A stretch of 64,000 bases of DNA from an uncultured Clostridium sp. (GTDB lineage Bacteria > Bacillota > Clostridia > Clostridiales > Clostridiaceae), in assembly GCF_900769625.1 (NCBI RefSeq), contig NZ_CAAGHK010000013.1, positions 1-64,000 on the forward strand. The letters are read 5' to 3'. The notes under the pieces were generated by a model. The model was not told where the DNA came from and ran no database searches. It was given only the letters and a program-made list of their open reading frames with translations. Below, piece by piece: positions 34,442 to 42,886 of this stretch. A program made the position numbers and the translations under genes. Each line of letters opens with the position of its first letter. Positions within the stretch are counted from its first letter, which is position 1.

Positions 34442-35062
34442 ATGATAGTCATAATAGATTATGGAATGGGTAATTTGAAGAGCGTAAGAAATGCATTAAA
34501 TTATCTTGGAATAGAAAATAAAATTTCGAAGGAACCAGAAGAAATAAGAAAAGCCGATGCATTGATACTTCCAGGTGTAGGGGCATTTCCAGATGCAATG
34601 GATACAATTGAGAAGTTTGGGCTAGACAAGATTATAAGAGAAGAGACACAAAAAGGAAAATATCTACTTGGTATATGTCTTGGAATGCAGATGTTATTTG
34701 AAAAAGGATATGAAGGTGTAGAAAAAAATGGCTTTGGCCTTCTTAAGGGAAATATCGTAAAAATGCATGATGACAAAGAAAATAATATAAAAATACCTCA
34801 TATAGGATGGAATAATTTAATATATAGCAGAGAGGATAGTCTTTTTAAGGATATAGATGAAGGTGAATATGTTTACTATGTTCATTCATATTTCGTCAAG
34901 GGATACAATGAGGAAGATTTAGTAGCTTACAGTGAGTATGGACCTAATAAGATACCAGGGGTAGTAAGAAATAAAAATGTTATCGGAGCTCAATTTCACC
35001 CTGAAAAAAGCGGAACTGTAGGGCTTAGCATATTAAAAAATTTTTGGGAGTTGATTAAATGA
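34442..35062 (+). CDS. hisH: Imidazole glycerol phosphate synthase, glutaminase subunit
   Basis: Class I glutamine amidotransferase that feeds ammonia to HisF. The 206-residue protein has the nucleophile Cys in LGICLGMQMLFEKG, oxyanion region ILPGVGAF and the His/Glu pair in QFHPEKSG. It overlaps hisA by 4 nt. GGGGGTG precedes the ATG. Confidence 0.95.
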   Translation: MIVIIDYGMGNLKSVRNALNYLGIENKISKEPEEIRKADALILPGVGAFPDAMDTIEKFGLDKIIREETQKGKYLLGICLGMQMLFEKGYEGVEKNGFGLLKGNIVKMHDDKENNIKIPHIGWNNLIYSREDSLFKDIDEGEYVYYVHSYFVKGYNEEDLVAYSEYGPNKIPGVVRNKNVIGAQFHPEKSGTVGLSILKNFWELIK

Positions 35063-35778
35063 TAATTTTGCCAGCAATTGATATAATTGATGGAAAGCCG
35101 GTAAGACTTTATCAAGGTGATTATGATAAAAAGGGAATTGTAGCAGATGATATATTTGAAACTGCAAAGTCATTTGAAGATATGGGAGCTGAATATATTC
35201 ATCTTGTTGATCTTGATGGAGCTAAAAGTGGAAGCAGTGCCAATCATGAACTTGTAATCAAGATAGCACAGATGCTTAATATTCCTGTTGAACTTGGCGG
35301 TGGAATAAGAACTTTTGAAACTATAAAATATCTTATTGATAATGGAGTTTCAAGAGTTATACTTGGCACAATTGCTATAGAAGATGAAGAATTATTAAAG
35401 AAAGCCGTAGCTGAATATGGTGAAAAAATAGCTGTAGGAATTGACTGTAAAGATGGAAGGGTTTATGGAAGAGGATGGCTTGCAGAAAGTAATCTTGATT
35501 ATATTGATTTTGCTAAAAAGATGGAATCACTGGGAGTTAAAAATATAATTGTAACTGATATATCGAAGGATGGTACTCTTGAAGGACCAAATGTTGAAAT
35601 GCTGAAAAAACTTAAGGAAACAGTAAATATAGATATAACAGCATCTGGTGGAATAAGAGATATACAGAATATAAGAGATTTAAATGAAATAGGTCTTTAT
35701 GGAGCAATAACTGGTAAAGCAATTTATGCAGAGACATTATCTCTTGAAGAAGCAATAGAAGTAGTAAAAAATAACTAG
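35059..35778 (+). CDS. hisA: ProFAR isomerase
   Basis: A (beta/alpha)8 isomerase acting on ProFAR. The 239-residue protein has IDIIDGKPVRLYQGDY with the N-terminal catalytic Asp, VELGGGIRTFETI, DISKDGTLEGPN with the second Asp and ITASGGIRDI for phosphate binding. Translation is coupled to hisH through an ATGA overlap. Confidence 0.95.
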   Translation: MIILPAIDIIDGKPVRLYQGDYDKKGIVADDIFETAKSFEDMGAEYIHLVDLDGAKSGSSANHELVIKIAQMLNIPVELGGGIRTFETIKYLIDNGVSRVILGTIAIEDEELLKKAVAEYGEKIAVGIDCKDGRVYGRGWLAESNLDYIDFAKKMESLGVKNIIVTDISKDGTLEGPNVEMLKKLKETVNIDITASGGIRDIQNIRDLNEIGLYGAITGKAIYAETLSLEEAIEVVKNN

Positions 35779-35823
35779 TAAAAAGCAATGTAATTATTAT
35801 TAAGAAGGAAGGAGGCAGCATTT

Positions 35824-36585
35824 ATGCATACAAAGAGAATTATTCCATGCCTTGATGTGAAGGAAGGCAGAGTTGTAAAAGGAATTAATTTTGAAGGATT
35901 AGTTGATGTGGGAGATCCAGTAGCACTTGCAGAACATTATAATAAGCAGGGAGCAGATGAGTTAGTGTTTCTCGATATAACTGCGACTCATGAAAAAAGA
36001 GCAATAATGGAAAAAGTTGTGGAAAGAGTAGCTGAAAAAATATTTATTCCTTTTACTGTCGGAGGAGGACTCAGAACTATTGAGGATATTAGATCTATAT
36101 TGAGAGCTGGGGCAGACAAGGTAAGTTTGAATTCAGCAGCAGTAAGAGATAAGAATTTAATAAAAGAAGGCGCATTTTATTTTGGAAATCAGTGCATTGT
36201 ATTAGCAGCAGATTCTAAAAAAAGAGCTGATGGCACAGGATGGAATGTTGTTATAAATGGCGGGCGAATTGATACTGGAATGGACCTGCTAAAATGGATT
36301 GAAGAAGCAACAGCATTAGGTGCCGGAGAAATATTGCTTACTTCAATGGATGCAGATGGAACCAAAAAAGGCTTTGATTTAGAACTGACAAAAGCAGTGA
36401 ATAATGTAACTAATGTCCCTGTTATAGCTTCAGGGGGATGTGGGTGTCTGGAAGATTTTTATGATGTTTTTAAAGATAATACAGCTGATGCAGCACTTGC
36501 GGCTTCTCTTTTCCATTATGGAGAATTGACAGTAGGACAGGTTAAGGATTATTTGAAAAAGAAAAATGTTTCAGTAAGAATTTAG
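35824..36585 (+). CDS. hisF: Imidazole glycerol phosphate synthase, cyclase subunit
   Basis: Makes imidazole glycerol phosphate and AICAR with HisH. The 253-residue barrel has IIPCLDVKEGRVVKGINF, FTVGGGLRTIEDI, LLTSMDADGTKKGFD with the second catalytic Asp and VIASGGCGCLEDF. GGAGGCAGCATTT precedes the ATG. It is followed by the long repeat copy F and then hisI. Confidence 0.95.
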   Translation: MHTKRIIPCLDVKEGRVVKGINFEGLVDVGDPVALAEHYNKQGADELVFLDITATHEKRAIMEKVVERVAEKIFIPFTVGGGLRTIEDIRSILRAGADKVSLNSAAVRDKNLIKEGAFYFGNQCIVLAADSKKRADGTGWNVVINGGRIDTGMDLLKWIEEATALGAGEILLTSMDADGTKKGFDLELTKAVNNVTNVPVIASGGCGCLEDFYDVFKDNTADAALAASLFHYGELTVGQVKDYLKKKNVSVRI

Positions 36586-36586
36586 T

Positions 36587-36810
36587 GAGTTGATAGTTGA
36601 GAATTGAAAGTTAGTGGATGAAATCTCTGTGATATTTTTAAATACACACATATATAAAAGCAGTATGCTATAATAAAGAACTTTAAAAACATATAGAAAA
36701 TAACTGTTGATTAGTAGAAATTTTAATTTGATAAGAGGAATGAGTAATCGGAGATAGTTAAAAATGAAAGATAATTTAACTATCCACTTTTAATTGTCAA
36801 CTTTAAACTG
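36587..36810. repeat. Dispersed AATTGA repeat, copy F (long)
   Basis: A 224-bp element in the hisF-hisI gap. It begins GAGTTGATAGTTGAGAATTG and ends TTTTAATTGTCAACTTTAAA, forming loose inverted ends. The core GGATGAAATCTCTG and the middle (TACACACATATATAAAAGCA) match copy E. No coding potential is seen. Confidence 0.75.
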
Positions 36811-36826
36811 GAAAAGGGGAGCATAT

Positions 36827-37156
36827 ATGGAGACTTGCAATAGAATTGAACAAGTGGATTTTAAGAAGGGTAATGGCCTGGTACCGGCAATTGTTCAAGA
36901 TTTTGAATCAAAAGAAGTGCTGATGCTTGCTTATATGAATAAAGAAAGCCTGACAAAAACACTGGAAGGTGACACAACATGGTTTTATAGCAGAAGTAGA
37001 AATGAACTCTGGAATAAGGGTGCAACTTCTGGACATTTTCAATATGTAAAGGAAATTAAGATAGACTGTGATAATGATACAATCTTAGTGATGGTAGAAC
37101 AAAAAGGTGTAGCATGCCATACTGGAAATAGAAGTTGTTTCTATAGGGAACTGTAG
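36827..37156 (+). CDS. hisI: Phosphoribosyl-AMP cyclohydrolase
   Basis: Zn enzyme that opens the purine ring of PR-AMP. The 109-residue protein has FYSRSRNELWNKGATSGH, the metal site IKIDCDNDT and KGVACHTGNRSCFY. It lacks the HisE pyrophosphatase half found in HisIE fusions, and no hisE gene follows, so that step must be encoded elsewhere. ATG 36827 has GGGGAG upstream. It is the last his gene seen here. Confidence 0.94.
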   Translation: METCNRIEQVDFKKGNGLVPAIVQDFESKEVLMLAYMNKESLTKTLEGDTTWFYSRSRNELWNKGATSGHFQYVKEIKIDCDNDTILVMVEQKGVACHTGNRSCFYREL

Positions 37157-37345
37157 AAATTATTTTGTAGGATAAAAAGATAAATAACTTTAAAGGCGAA
37201 AGAAGGCCAATAACTAATGCTTAATTAAATATAAAGGTTAAAAATAGAATTAGTATTTAACTAGTTCTATTTTTTTGATTGAGAAAGATTAAATTGCATA
37301 CTATAATAAAAATAGCTATAAAAGAAGAATTGGAGAGGTGTTAGT

Positions 37346-40300
37346 ATGTTTTTTTCTCATGACAACATATTATCATTATTGTCGAATGAAATAACTGGCT
37401 ATAGTAATTCTATAATACTCATTAAAGACAGAAGTGGATTATGTTTAAAAGATTTTAGTGCTTATCTTGATAGTTTTGATGGAAATAAATGTTTTTATTT
37501 TCGGCTGCAGAGCAGATATTTATATGAACCATATTTTCCATTTTTAAAATTTATTAAAGATGAAAGTGGTAGCTCAATTAAATCATTGAAAGATTTATTA
37601 GATAAGACCAATATTTATCCTATGCATGAAGAACTGTTTTCTAATTATCTGATGTTTAAGAAAGCTGACAGAAGGGAAGAACTTTTATTTGTTGATTATA
37701 GTTATGAAAAAACAAAACTGTATGAAACAATAAGAGAAATTTTTAATGAGTATAGCAGAAAAAATCATATTTATATTTTTCTGGAGAATATAAATCATAT
37801 TGAGTATTCTACATTAGAATGGCTTAGATGGTTGGTTGACAATAATGAAAAATTTAAATTCAAAATAATAATGACGATGACAAGTTATGATTATTGTATT
37901 AATGAGCTACAGGATGATTTTGAAAATTTTATTGATACAGTAGAAACAAATTATTCACTACTTGAAATTGGTGATAATAAATACTCTAAAATTGAAACAA
38001 ATGAAAAAAAAATATGTGACGATTATGAAGACAGATTTATGTGTGGAGAAAGTGCATTTCAGTTTTTTGCCTTACAGGAAGCGGTACATTATTATAAAAA
38101 CGAATACTATAAAATTCAAAATATGGGCTATTTTTATTTTGACGAAAAATCTCAAAAAGTATTAGAACGGCTTGGTGATATATATTTAATTAAAGGTGAA
38201 TATAGAAAGTGTTATTTTTATTATGACAGACTTTTAAGAGCAGCAGTGGAATCTAATAACGAAAAAATTAAATCATCAGCATTTCAAAAGCTTTCAATGC
38301 TTAATATATTTAGAATGAAGTTTGCTCGGGCAGAGAAATTTGCAAAGAACAGTTATAAGATAGCTGTTGCTATTGGAGACGATTACTTGAAATTCAAAGC
38401 ATATGAACTATTATTCTGGATTAATGAAAAAGGAAAATATAGAACTACAATTGAAAACATAGGATATGAAGAAGAATTCATATATCTTGCTGAAAAATAT
38501 AATCAAAAAAATAGGCTGGCATACTTTCTTACCCATAGCTATAATATAATATCGTTTAGAGGACCTGCGGATCAAAGTGAATATTATTACAATAAGGGAC
38601 ATGCTATTGCGAAGGCGTTAAAGAATGAAAATTGTATTTTATCAGCACATTTAAAGACAGCACTTGTATATGCTGTAAATGGATTATATGATATAAGCCA
38701 GAAGTATTATGAAAAAATTGAAAATATATTAATTGATATGAAGGATAATTTCAGGCTTGCACAGACTTATAATGGCATGGGATATTATTTCCTTGTTAGA
38801 GGAAATTACGAATTAGCTGATGAATATTATAATAAGGCATTGCAGAATTTAAAAACCAACTGGAATTTTGATGAGATATGCATGACTTTATTAAATAAGA
38901 GTATTAATGCGATATTGGCTTGTGATTATCAAACAGCAGAAGAGCAGATGGAAGTCCTGATAGTAGTAATCAAAAAACTGAAATTATCGAGACTGCGATT
39001 GATTTCAATAAGTAAGATATATGGAATAATGGCATTAAATAATTTTTATTTGGGAAATACATATCGGAGTTATTCGTTACTGTCAAAGATAAATATAATA
39101 AATATTGCAGGTCAGTTTTATGAAGATGATGAAGAACATTTTCTGAAAAATTTTGTACAGGCATTGATGTTGAGAAAGAAGAAAATGTTAAGTGATTCAT
39201 TTGAGTTATTTATGACTGCTCATAAAAATATTAAAGAAATAAAGGGTTCGTTGAAGTGTTTTTACCCAAAATTCTTGTTTGAGTATTATGGACTTTTAAA
39301 TGAAATTGGAAAATCAGAAGAAGCAGATAAAATAAGGAAGACAGCATATGAATATTGTGAGAAGAATTCAATAACATATTATATAAATTTATTTAAAAAT
39401 AATGTTATGAAGAAATATTCATTTAAACAGGATTTTTCTCAGAACACATGGATAATAGAGGCGGCCAAACAGGAATCATCAATAAGCATGCTTAATGATA
39501 AAATTGATGAAATTAATTTTATAAACAGTTTTCAGGAAGTGCTGACTACTATCAATGAAAAGAATCGGATATTAACTAACTCTATAACATTATTGGAAAA
39601 TAAATTTGCTATTGATTTTTCTCTGCTACTGTCAGATGAGGATTATAGCGATAATATTTTATATTGCAGTAATAATAAAGAAATAAGCAGAGATATGAGT
39701 ATAAAATTACGGATGATGTTAGAAAGCTGTAAGGCTCCATTTGTATCATCAGATAATGGAAAGCTCAATGATATACTTGAAAAAATAAGCGGATATAGAG
39801 TAAAGTCAGTAATTTATATACCTATTATTAAAGAGAATAAATGTTTAATGTCATTTTTATGTATGACTAAAGTTGATGATGATATAGTAAATAATACGGT
39901 AATATTAAACAGTTCAAATCTTAGAATAATTAAGATTGCAATAAGGCAGCTTGGTGAAACAATTGAAAGAATAAAGTGGCAGGAAAAATTAATTGAAAGT
40001 GTATCAACTGATATGTTGACCAAATTGTACAACAGGCAGTATTTTTATAATAAGATATCGTTTTTATCAGAAAAATGTATTGAAAAAAAGACATCATCTG
40101 ATATGGAAGTTAGTCTTCTGTATATAGATTTGGATAATTTTAAATACTATAATGATACATTTGGACATACTATTGGAGACTGGGTGATTATATGGTTTGC
40201 AGAAATATTAAAATCAGCAGCTGGAGATAATGGAACAGCAATAAGATATGGTGGTGATGAATTCCTGCTTTTCATTGAAAATTGTGATATGATTCAGAGT

Positions 40301-40543
40301 AAAAAAATTGCTGAATCAATATATTACATGCTGAAGCTGAGCAATGGTTTTAAAGAAAAGGTTGGGAAGATGACTAATGAAGAAGTACTTATTCCAGATG
40401 AACATCTGATTGGGTGTTCAATTGGAATTGTATGTGACAAGATGAATAAAAACTTTAATGTTAAAAGGTTTATAGACTGTGCGGATAAATCTCTCTATGA
40501 AGCTAAGCGGAATGGAAAAGGGAAAGCTGTTGCATATGAATAG
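37346..40543 (+). CDS. Large GGDEF protein with degenerate NTPase and TPR-like region
   Basis: A 1065-residue cytosolic protein. Residues 1 to about 220 resemble an AAA/STAND NTPase module, but the Walker A Gly-Lys loop is lost and only a Walker B-like strand (HIYIFLENINHIEYSTLEWL) remains. About 240-690 is a run of helical repeats, TPR-like. About 720-870 resembles a GAF sensor. The GGDEF domain (about 895-1065) has LTKLYNRQYF, DLDNFKYYNDTFGH and the intact active site AIRYGGDEFLL, so it should make c-di-GMP. The RxxD inhibitory site is not evident. Single gene with GGAGAGG before the ATG. Confidence 0.82.
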   Translation: MFFSHDNILSLLSNEITGYSNSIILIKDRSGLCLKDFSAYLDSFDGNKCFYFRLQSRYLYEPYFPFLKFIKDESGSSIKSLKDLLDKTNIYPMHEELFSNYLMFKKADRREELLFVDYSYEKTKLYETIREIFNEYSRKNHIYIFLENINHIEYSTLEWLRWLVDNNEKFKFKIIMTMTSYDYCINELQDDFENFIDTVETNYSLLEIGDNKYSKIETNEKKICDDYEDRFMCGESAFQFFALQEAVHYYKNEYYKIQNMGYFYFDEKSQKVLERLGDIYLIKGEYRKCYFYYDRLLRAAVESNNEKIKSSAFQKLSMLNIFRMKFARAEKFAKNSYKIAVAIGDDYLKFKAYELLFWINEKGKYRTTIENIGYEEEFIYLAEKYNQKNRLAYFLTHSYNIISFRGPADQSEYYYNKGHAIAKALKNENCILSAHLKTALVYAVNGLYDISQKYYEKIENILIDMKDNFRLAQTYNGMGYYFLVRGNYELADEYYNKALQNLKTNWNFDEICMTLLNKSINAILACDYQTAEEQMEVLIVVIKKLKLSRLRLISISKIYGIMALNNFYLGNTYRSYSLLSKINIINIAGQFYEDDEEHFLKNFVQALMLRKKKMLSDSFELFMTAHKNIKEIKGSLKCFYPKFLFEYYGLLNEIGKSEEADKIRKTAYEYCEKNSITYYINLFKNNVMKKYSFKQDFSQNTWIIEAAKQESSISMLNDKIDEINFINSFQEVLTTINEKNRILTNSITLLENKFAIDFSLLLSDEDYSDNILYCSNNKEISRDMSIKLRMMLESCKAPFVSSDNGKLNDILEKISGYRVKSVIYIPIIKENKCLMSFLCMTKVDDDIVNNTVILNSSNLRIIKIAIRQLGETIERIKWQEKLIESVSTDMLTKLYNRQYFYNKISFLSEKCIEKKTSSDMEVSLLYIDLDNFKYYNDTFGHTIGDWVIIWFAEILKSAAGDNGTAIRYGGDEFLLFIENCDMIQSKKIAESIYYMLKLSNGFKEKVGKMTNEEVLIPDEHLIGCSIGIVCDKMNKNFNVKRFIDCADKSLYEAKRNGKGKAVAYE

Positions 40544-40594
40544 GATGCAGATAATTCAGCAGTGAATAATAAAAATATTAATACGACTTTTTAT

Positions 40595-40636
40595 GTTAAA
40601 TAGAATCAGCTTAATTAGAGCTGGTTCTATTTTAAG
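40595..40636 (+). terminator. Terminator of GGDEF gene
   Basis: AAATAGAATCAGCT (40598-40611) pairs with AGCTGGTTCTATTT (40619-40632) with one G-U; a short T run follows. Confidence 0.7.
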
Positions 40637-40819
40637 CTTAGGAAAAAATTATATGAATGAAGCCAAAACTCTGGCAAAGGAAGATTTGTTATGTACATGG
40701 ATAAGTATTAAGAGTATAATATAGAAAAAGCTCAAAAATAATTGATAATGGACTAATGAGTCTACTATATTTGAATTTTGAAATTATACAAAAGTTCAAC
40801 AAAGAAAGGATGAACAGAA

Positions 40820-41995
40820 ATGAAAAAGATACCTTTTTCACCACCAGATATAAGTGAAGAAGAAATACAGGCAGTATGTGATGTTTTAAGAAGCGGATGG
40901 ATAACATCAGGACCACAACTTGCAAAATTTGAAGAAGGCATTGAAGAATACTGCAGAGTTAATAAAGCTTTAGCACTAAATAGTGCTACGGCAGCAATGG
41001 AATTAGTATTAAAGTTTTTTGAGATAAAAGAAGGTGATGAAATAATCACAACTCCTTACACATATACAGCAACATCAAGTGTTGCAGTTCACAGAGGAAT
41101 CAAACCTATTTATGTTGATGTTAAAAAAGATACTTTTGAAATGGACATAGATAAGGTAGCAGAAAAGATAACGGCAAAAACAAGGGTTATCATGCCAGTT
41201 GATATAGCTGGAGTTCCTTTCGATTATGATTCCTTAAAGAAAGTTTTAAAAGACTTAAATAGAGAGGATATCATAATTTTATGTGACTCCGCTCATTCAT
41301 TTGGAGCAAAATATAAGGGTGAACCTGTTGGTTCACAATGTGATTTTCATTCATTTTCATTCCATGCGGTAAAGAATCTTACTACAGCAGAAGGTGGAGC
41401 TTTAACATTTAATGATAATAATTTTGAAGGACATGAAGATCTTCAAAAATATATGAGATTTACAGCAATGCACGGTCAGTCAAAGGATGCCTTAAGCAAG
41501 ATGAAAGCTGGAGCGTGGGAATATGACATAATAAATGACGGTTTAAAATGTAACATGACAGATATAAGTGCGGCAATAGGAAATGTTCAGCTTAAGAGAT
41601 ATGGAAAAATGCTTGAAAGAAGAAGGGATATCTTTAAGGTTTATGATGAAATATTAGGTAAAGAGGATTTTTCTATAATTCCATTCTCAAAGGATGATAA
41701 TGGAACAGAAACTTCATATCATTTATATCTTTATAGAGTAAAAGGATTCAATGAAGAAAAGAGAAATAAAGCAATTCAAATCTTAGCTGAAAAAGGAATT
41801 GCGACAAATGTACACTATAAACCGCTGCCAATGCTTACATTGTATAAAAATTTAGGATATGACATAAATGATTATCCTAATGCATATGCACAGTATGAAA
41901 ATGAAATCACACTTCCAGTATACAGTACATTATCTTTAGAGGATGCTAAGTATGTTGCAGAAGAAGTGGTTAAGGTTATAAAAGAATTATTATAA
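40820..41995 (+). CDS. DegT/DnrJ/EryC1/StrS family aminotransferase
   Basis: PLP-dependent sugar aminotransferase type. The 391-residue protein has SGWITSGPQLAKFEE at the start, ALNSATAAMELVLKFF, DSAHSFGAKYKG and the PLP Lys in HSFSFHAVKNLTTAEGG. GIATNVHYKPLPMLTLYK near the end is typical. Such enzymes act on nucleotide-linked keto sugars for glycans or glycoprotein decoration, but no sugar genes are next to it, so the substrate stays open. AAAGGA precedes the ATG; a terminator lies 75 nt downstream. Confidence 0.9.
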   Translation: MKKIPFSPPDISEEEIQAVCDVLRSGWITSGPQLAKFEEGIEEYCRVNKALALNSATAAMELVLKFFEIKEGDEIITTPYTYTATSSVAVHRGIKPIYVDVKKDTFEMDIDKVAEKITAKTRVIMPVDIAGVPFDYDSLKKVLKDLNREDIIILCDSAHSFGAKYKGEPVGSQCDFHSFSFHAVKNLTTAEGGALTFNDNNFEGHEDLQKYMRFTAMHGQSKDALSKMKAGAWEYDIINDGLKCNMTDISAAIGNVQLKRYGKMLERRRDIFKVYDEILGKEDFSIIPFSKDDNGTETSYHLYLYRVKGFNEEKRNKAIQILAEKGIATNVHYKPLPMLTLYKNLGYDINDYPNAYAQYENEITLPVYSTLSLEDAKYVAEEVVKVIKELL

Positions 41996-42056
41996 ATTGA
42001 CGATTGACAGCTGACCGTGAAGGAGGAAATCTTTACGGATTTCTGCTGATAATAAA
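41995..42056. repeat. Dispersed AATTGA repeat, copy G
   Basis: AATTGACGATTGACAGCTGA then GGAGGAAATCTTTACGGATT. Same layout as the other copies, directly after the aminotransferase stop codon. Confidence 0.65.
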
Positions 42057-42070
42057 AATTTATTATTTAT

Positions 42071-42117
42071 AAAATCTTTTTGTTTTGATATTAAGTTAGA
42101 ACAAAAAGATTTTTTTA
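42071..42117 (+). terminator. Terminator of DegT aminotransferase gene
   Basis: AAAATCTTTTTGTT (42071-42084) and AACAAAAAGATTTT (42100-42113), perfect 14-bp stem followed by T-rich DNA. Confidence 0.85.
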
Positions 42118-42179
42118 TTTATGTAAGAAGTATTAATTATAGAATAATATTGCGATAAAAATAATAGAAATTAACGATA

Positions 42180-42316
42180 AAAAAGAAAATCCAATGAAAA
42201 TTGGATTTTCACCTGTTTCATGTTCATTTAAGAAAGGGAATGAATGAACATTTATGGGGTTTATACAGCTTTATATTAAGTTCATAAAGCTATAAGGGCT
42301 AAATAACTTTATATGT
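42180..42316 (-). ncRNA. Candidate small RNA with own promoter and terminator
   Basis: Read on the minus strand, a promoter (42323-42350) is followed by about 135 nt holding three stems: AGCTTTAT/ATAAAGCT, TGTTCATT/AATGAACA and a perfect 11-bp terminator hairpin GAAAATCCAAT/ATTGGATTTTC (42185-42210). The last runs straight into TTTTTTATC. No reading frame fits the transcript. I do not recognise the family. It lies between convergent and tandem genes, and no minus-strand gene is downstream to be controlled, so a trans-acting RNA is the likely reading. Confidence 0.5.
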
Positions 42317-42322
42317 CAATTT

Positions 42323-42350
42323 ATTATACAATAAACAAATCAAAAAACAA
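42323..42350 (-). promoter_or_regulatory. Promoter of candidate small RNA
   Basis: Minus-strand TTGTTT (complement of 42345-42350), 16-nt spacer and perfect TATAAT (complement of 42323-42328). Confidence 0.5.
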
Positions 42351-42466
42351 TAATTTTTTACAATATGGCAAATTACATGTATAAAAACGTAAAATCATTA
42401 TAAATTATATGTAGAATAAGATTTGAATTTAATGTTAAATTATCATAAAATCAAATATATATATTT

Positions 42467-42530
42467 CAATTAAAAATTGACATTGGACAATTGACAATTT
42501 TGGTAAAAATCCTTAGAGGATTTTTTAATT
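42467..42530. repeat. Dispersed AATTGA repeat, copy H
   Basis: CAATTAAAAATTGACATTGG, ACAATTGACAATTTTGG, then AAAATCCTTAGAGGATTTTT as the hairpin core. One of the clearest copies. Confidence 0.7.
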
Positions 42531-42598
42531 ACTATGAAAACTATTTAATTAGAACATATATATAAATTATATTGCAGGTAAAATAGGAGAATATATTA

Positions 42599-42793
42599 AT
42601 GATAGAACTTAAAAAAGAAGAATTATTGAAAAATACAATAGATTATGAAGATTATTCTGAAAATGTTTGTATCCCAACAAAGGATGAATTAGAAAAAGCT
42701 GGATTGATTCAGTGTGGGAAAAACTGCAGTAAATGTAGCTGCAAAAGTGGTGGAGGATGCTCAAGGTGTAAAAATAAAAAATATGGAAATTAA
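42599..42793 (+). CDS. Small Cys-rich protein, likely metal-binding
   Basis: A 64-residue protein. The first 45 residues are acidic and helical (MIELKKEELLKNTIDYEDYS). The end is a cluster of cysteines, QCGKNCSKCSCKSGGGCSRC, a pattern that suits metal or Fe-S cluster binding. No family is recognised. AGGAGA precedes the ATG at a fair distance. It stands just before a membrane protein gene in the same direction. Confidence 0.65.
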   Translation: MIELKKEELLKNTIDYEDYSENVCIPTKDELEKAGLIQCGKNCSKCSCKSGGGCSRCKNKKYGN

Positions 42794-42886
42794 AATCAAA
42801 AATATATGGATTTCATATGGATAATAATATATAATTAAGTTTGTTTAGCAAAATTAAATTATAATTTAGATGTGGAGGGGTTATCC

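Larger units (their letters stand above)
42118..42598. other. Intergenic region with candidate minus-strand RNA and repeat H
   Basis: Contains the candidate RNA (42180-42316) and its promoter (42323-42350), repeat copy H (42467-42530) and a 17-nt match to the IS630 right end (42548-42564). No protein gene is seen. Confidence 0.6.

Noticed and set aside
40652..40726. Short frame (about 23 codons, MNEAKTLAKED...) after the GGDEF gene.
   Set aside because: It is very short, follows a terminator, and has only a weak ribosome binding site; no second half is found nearby.
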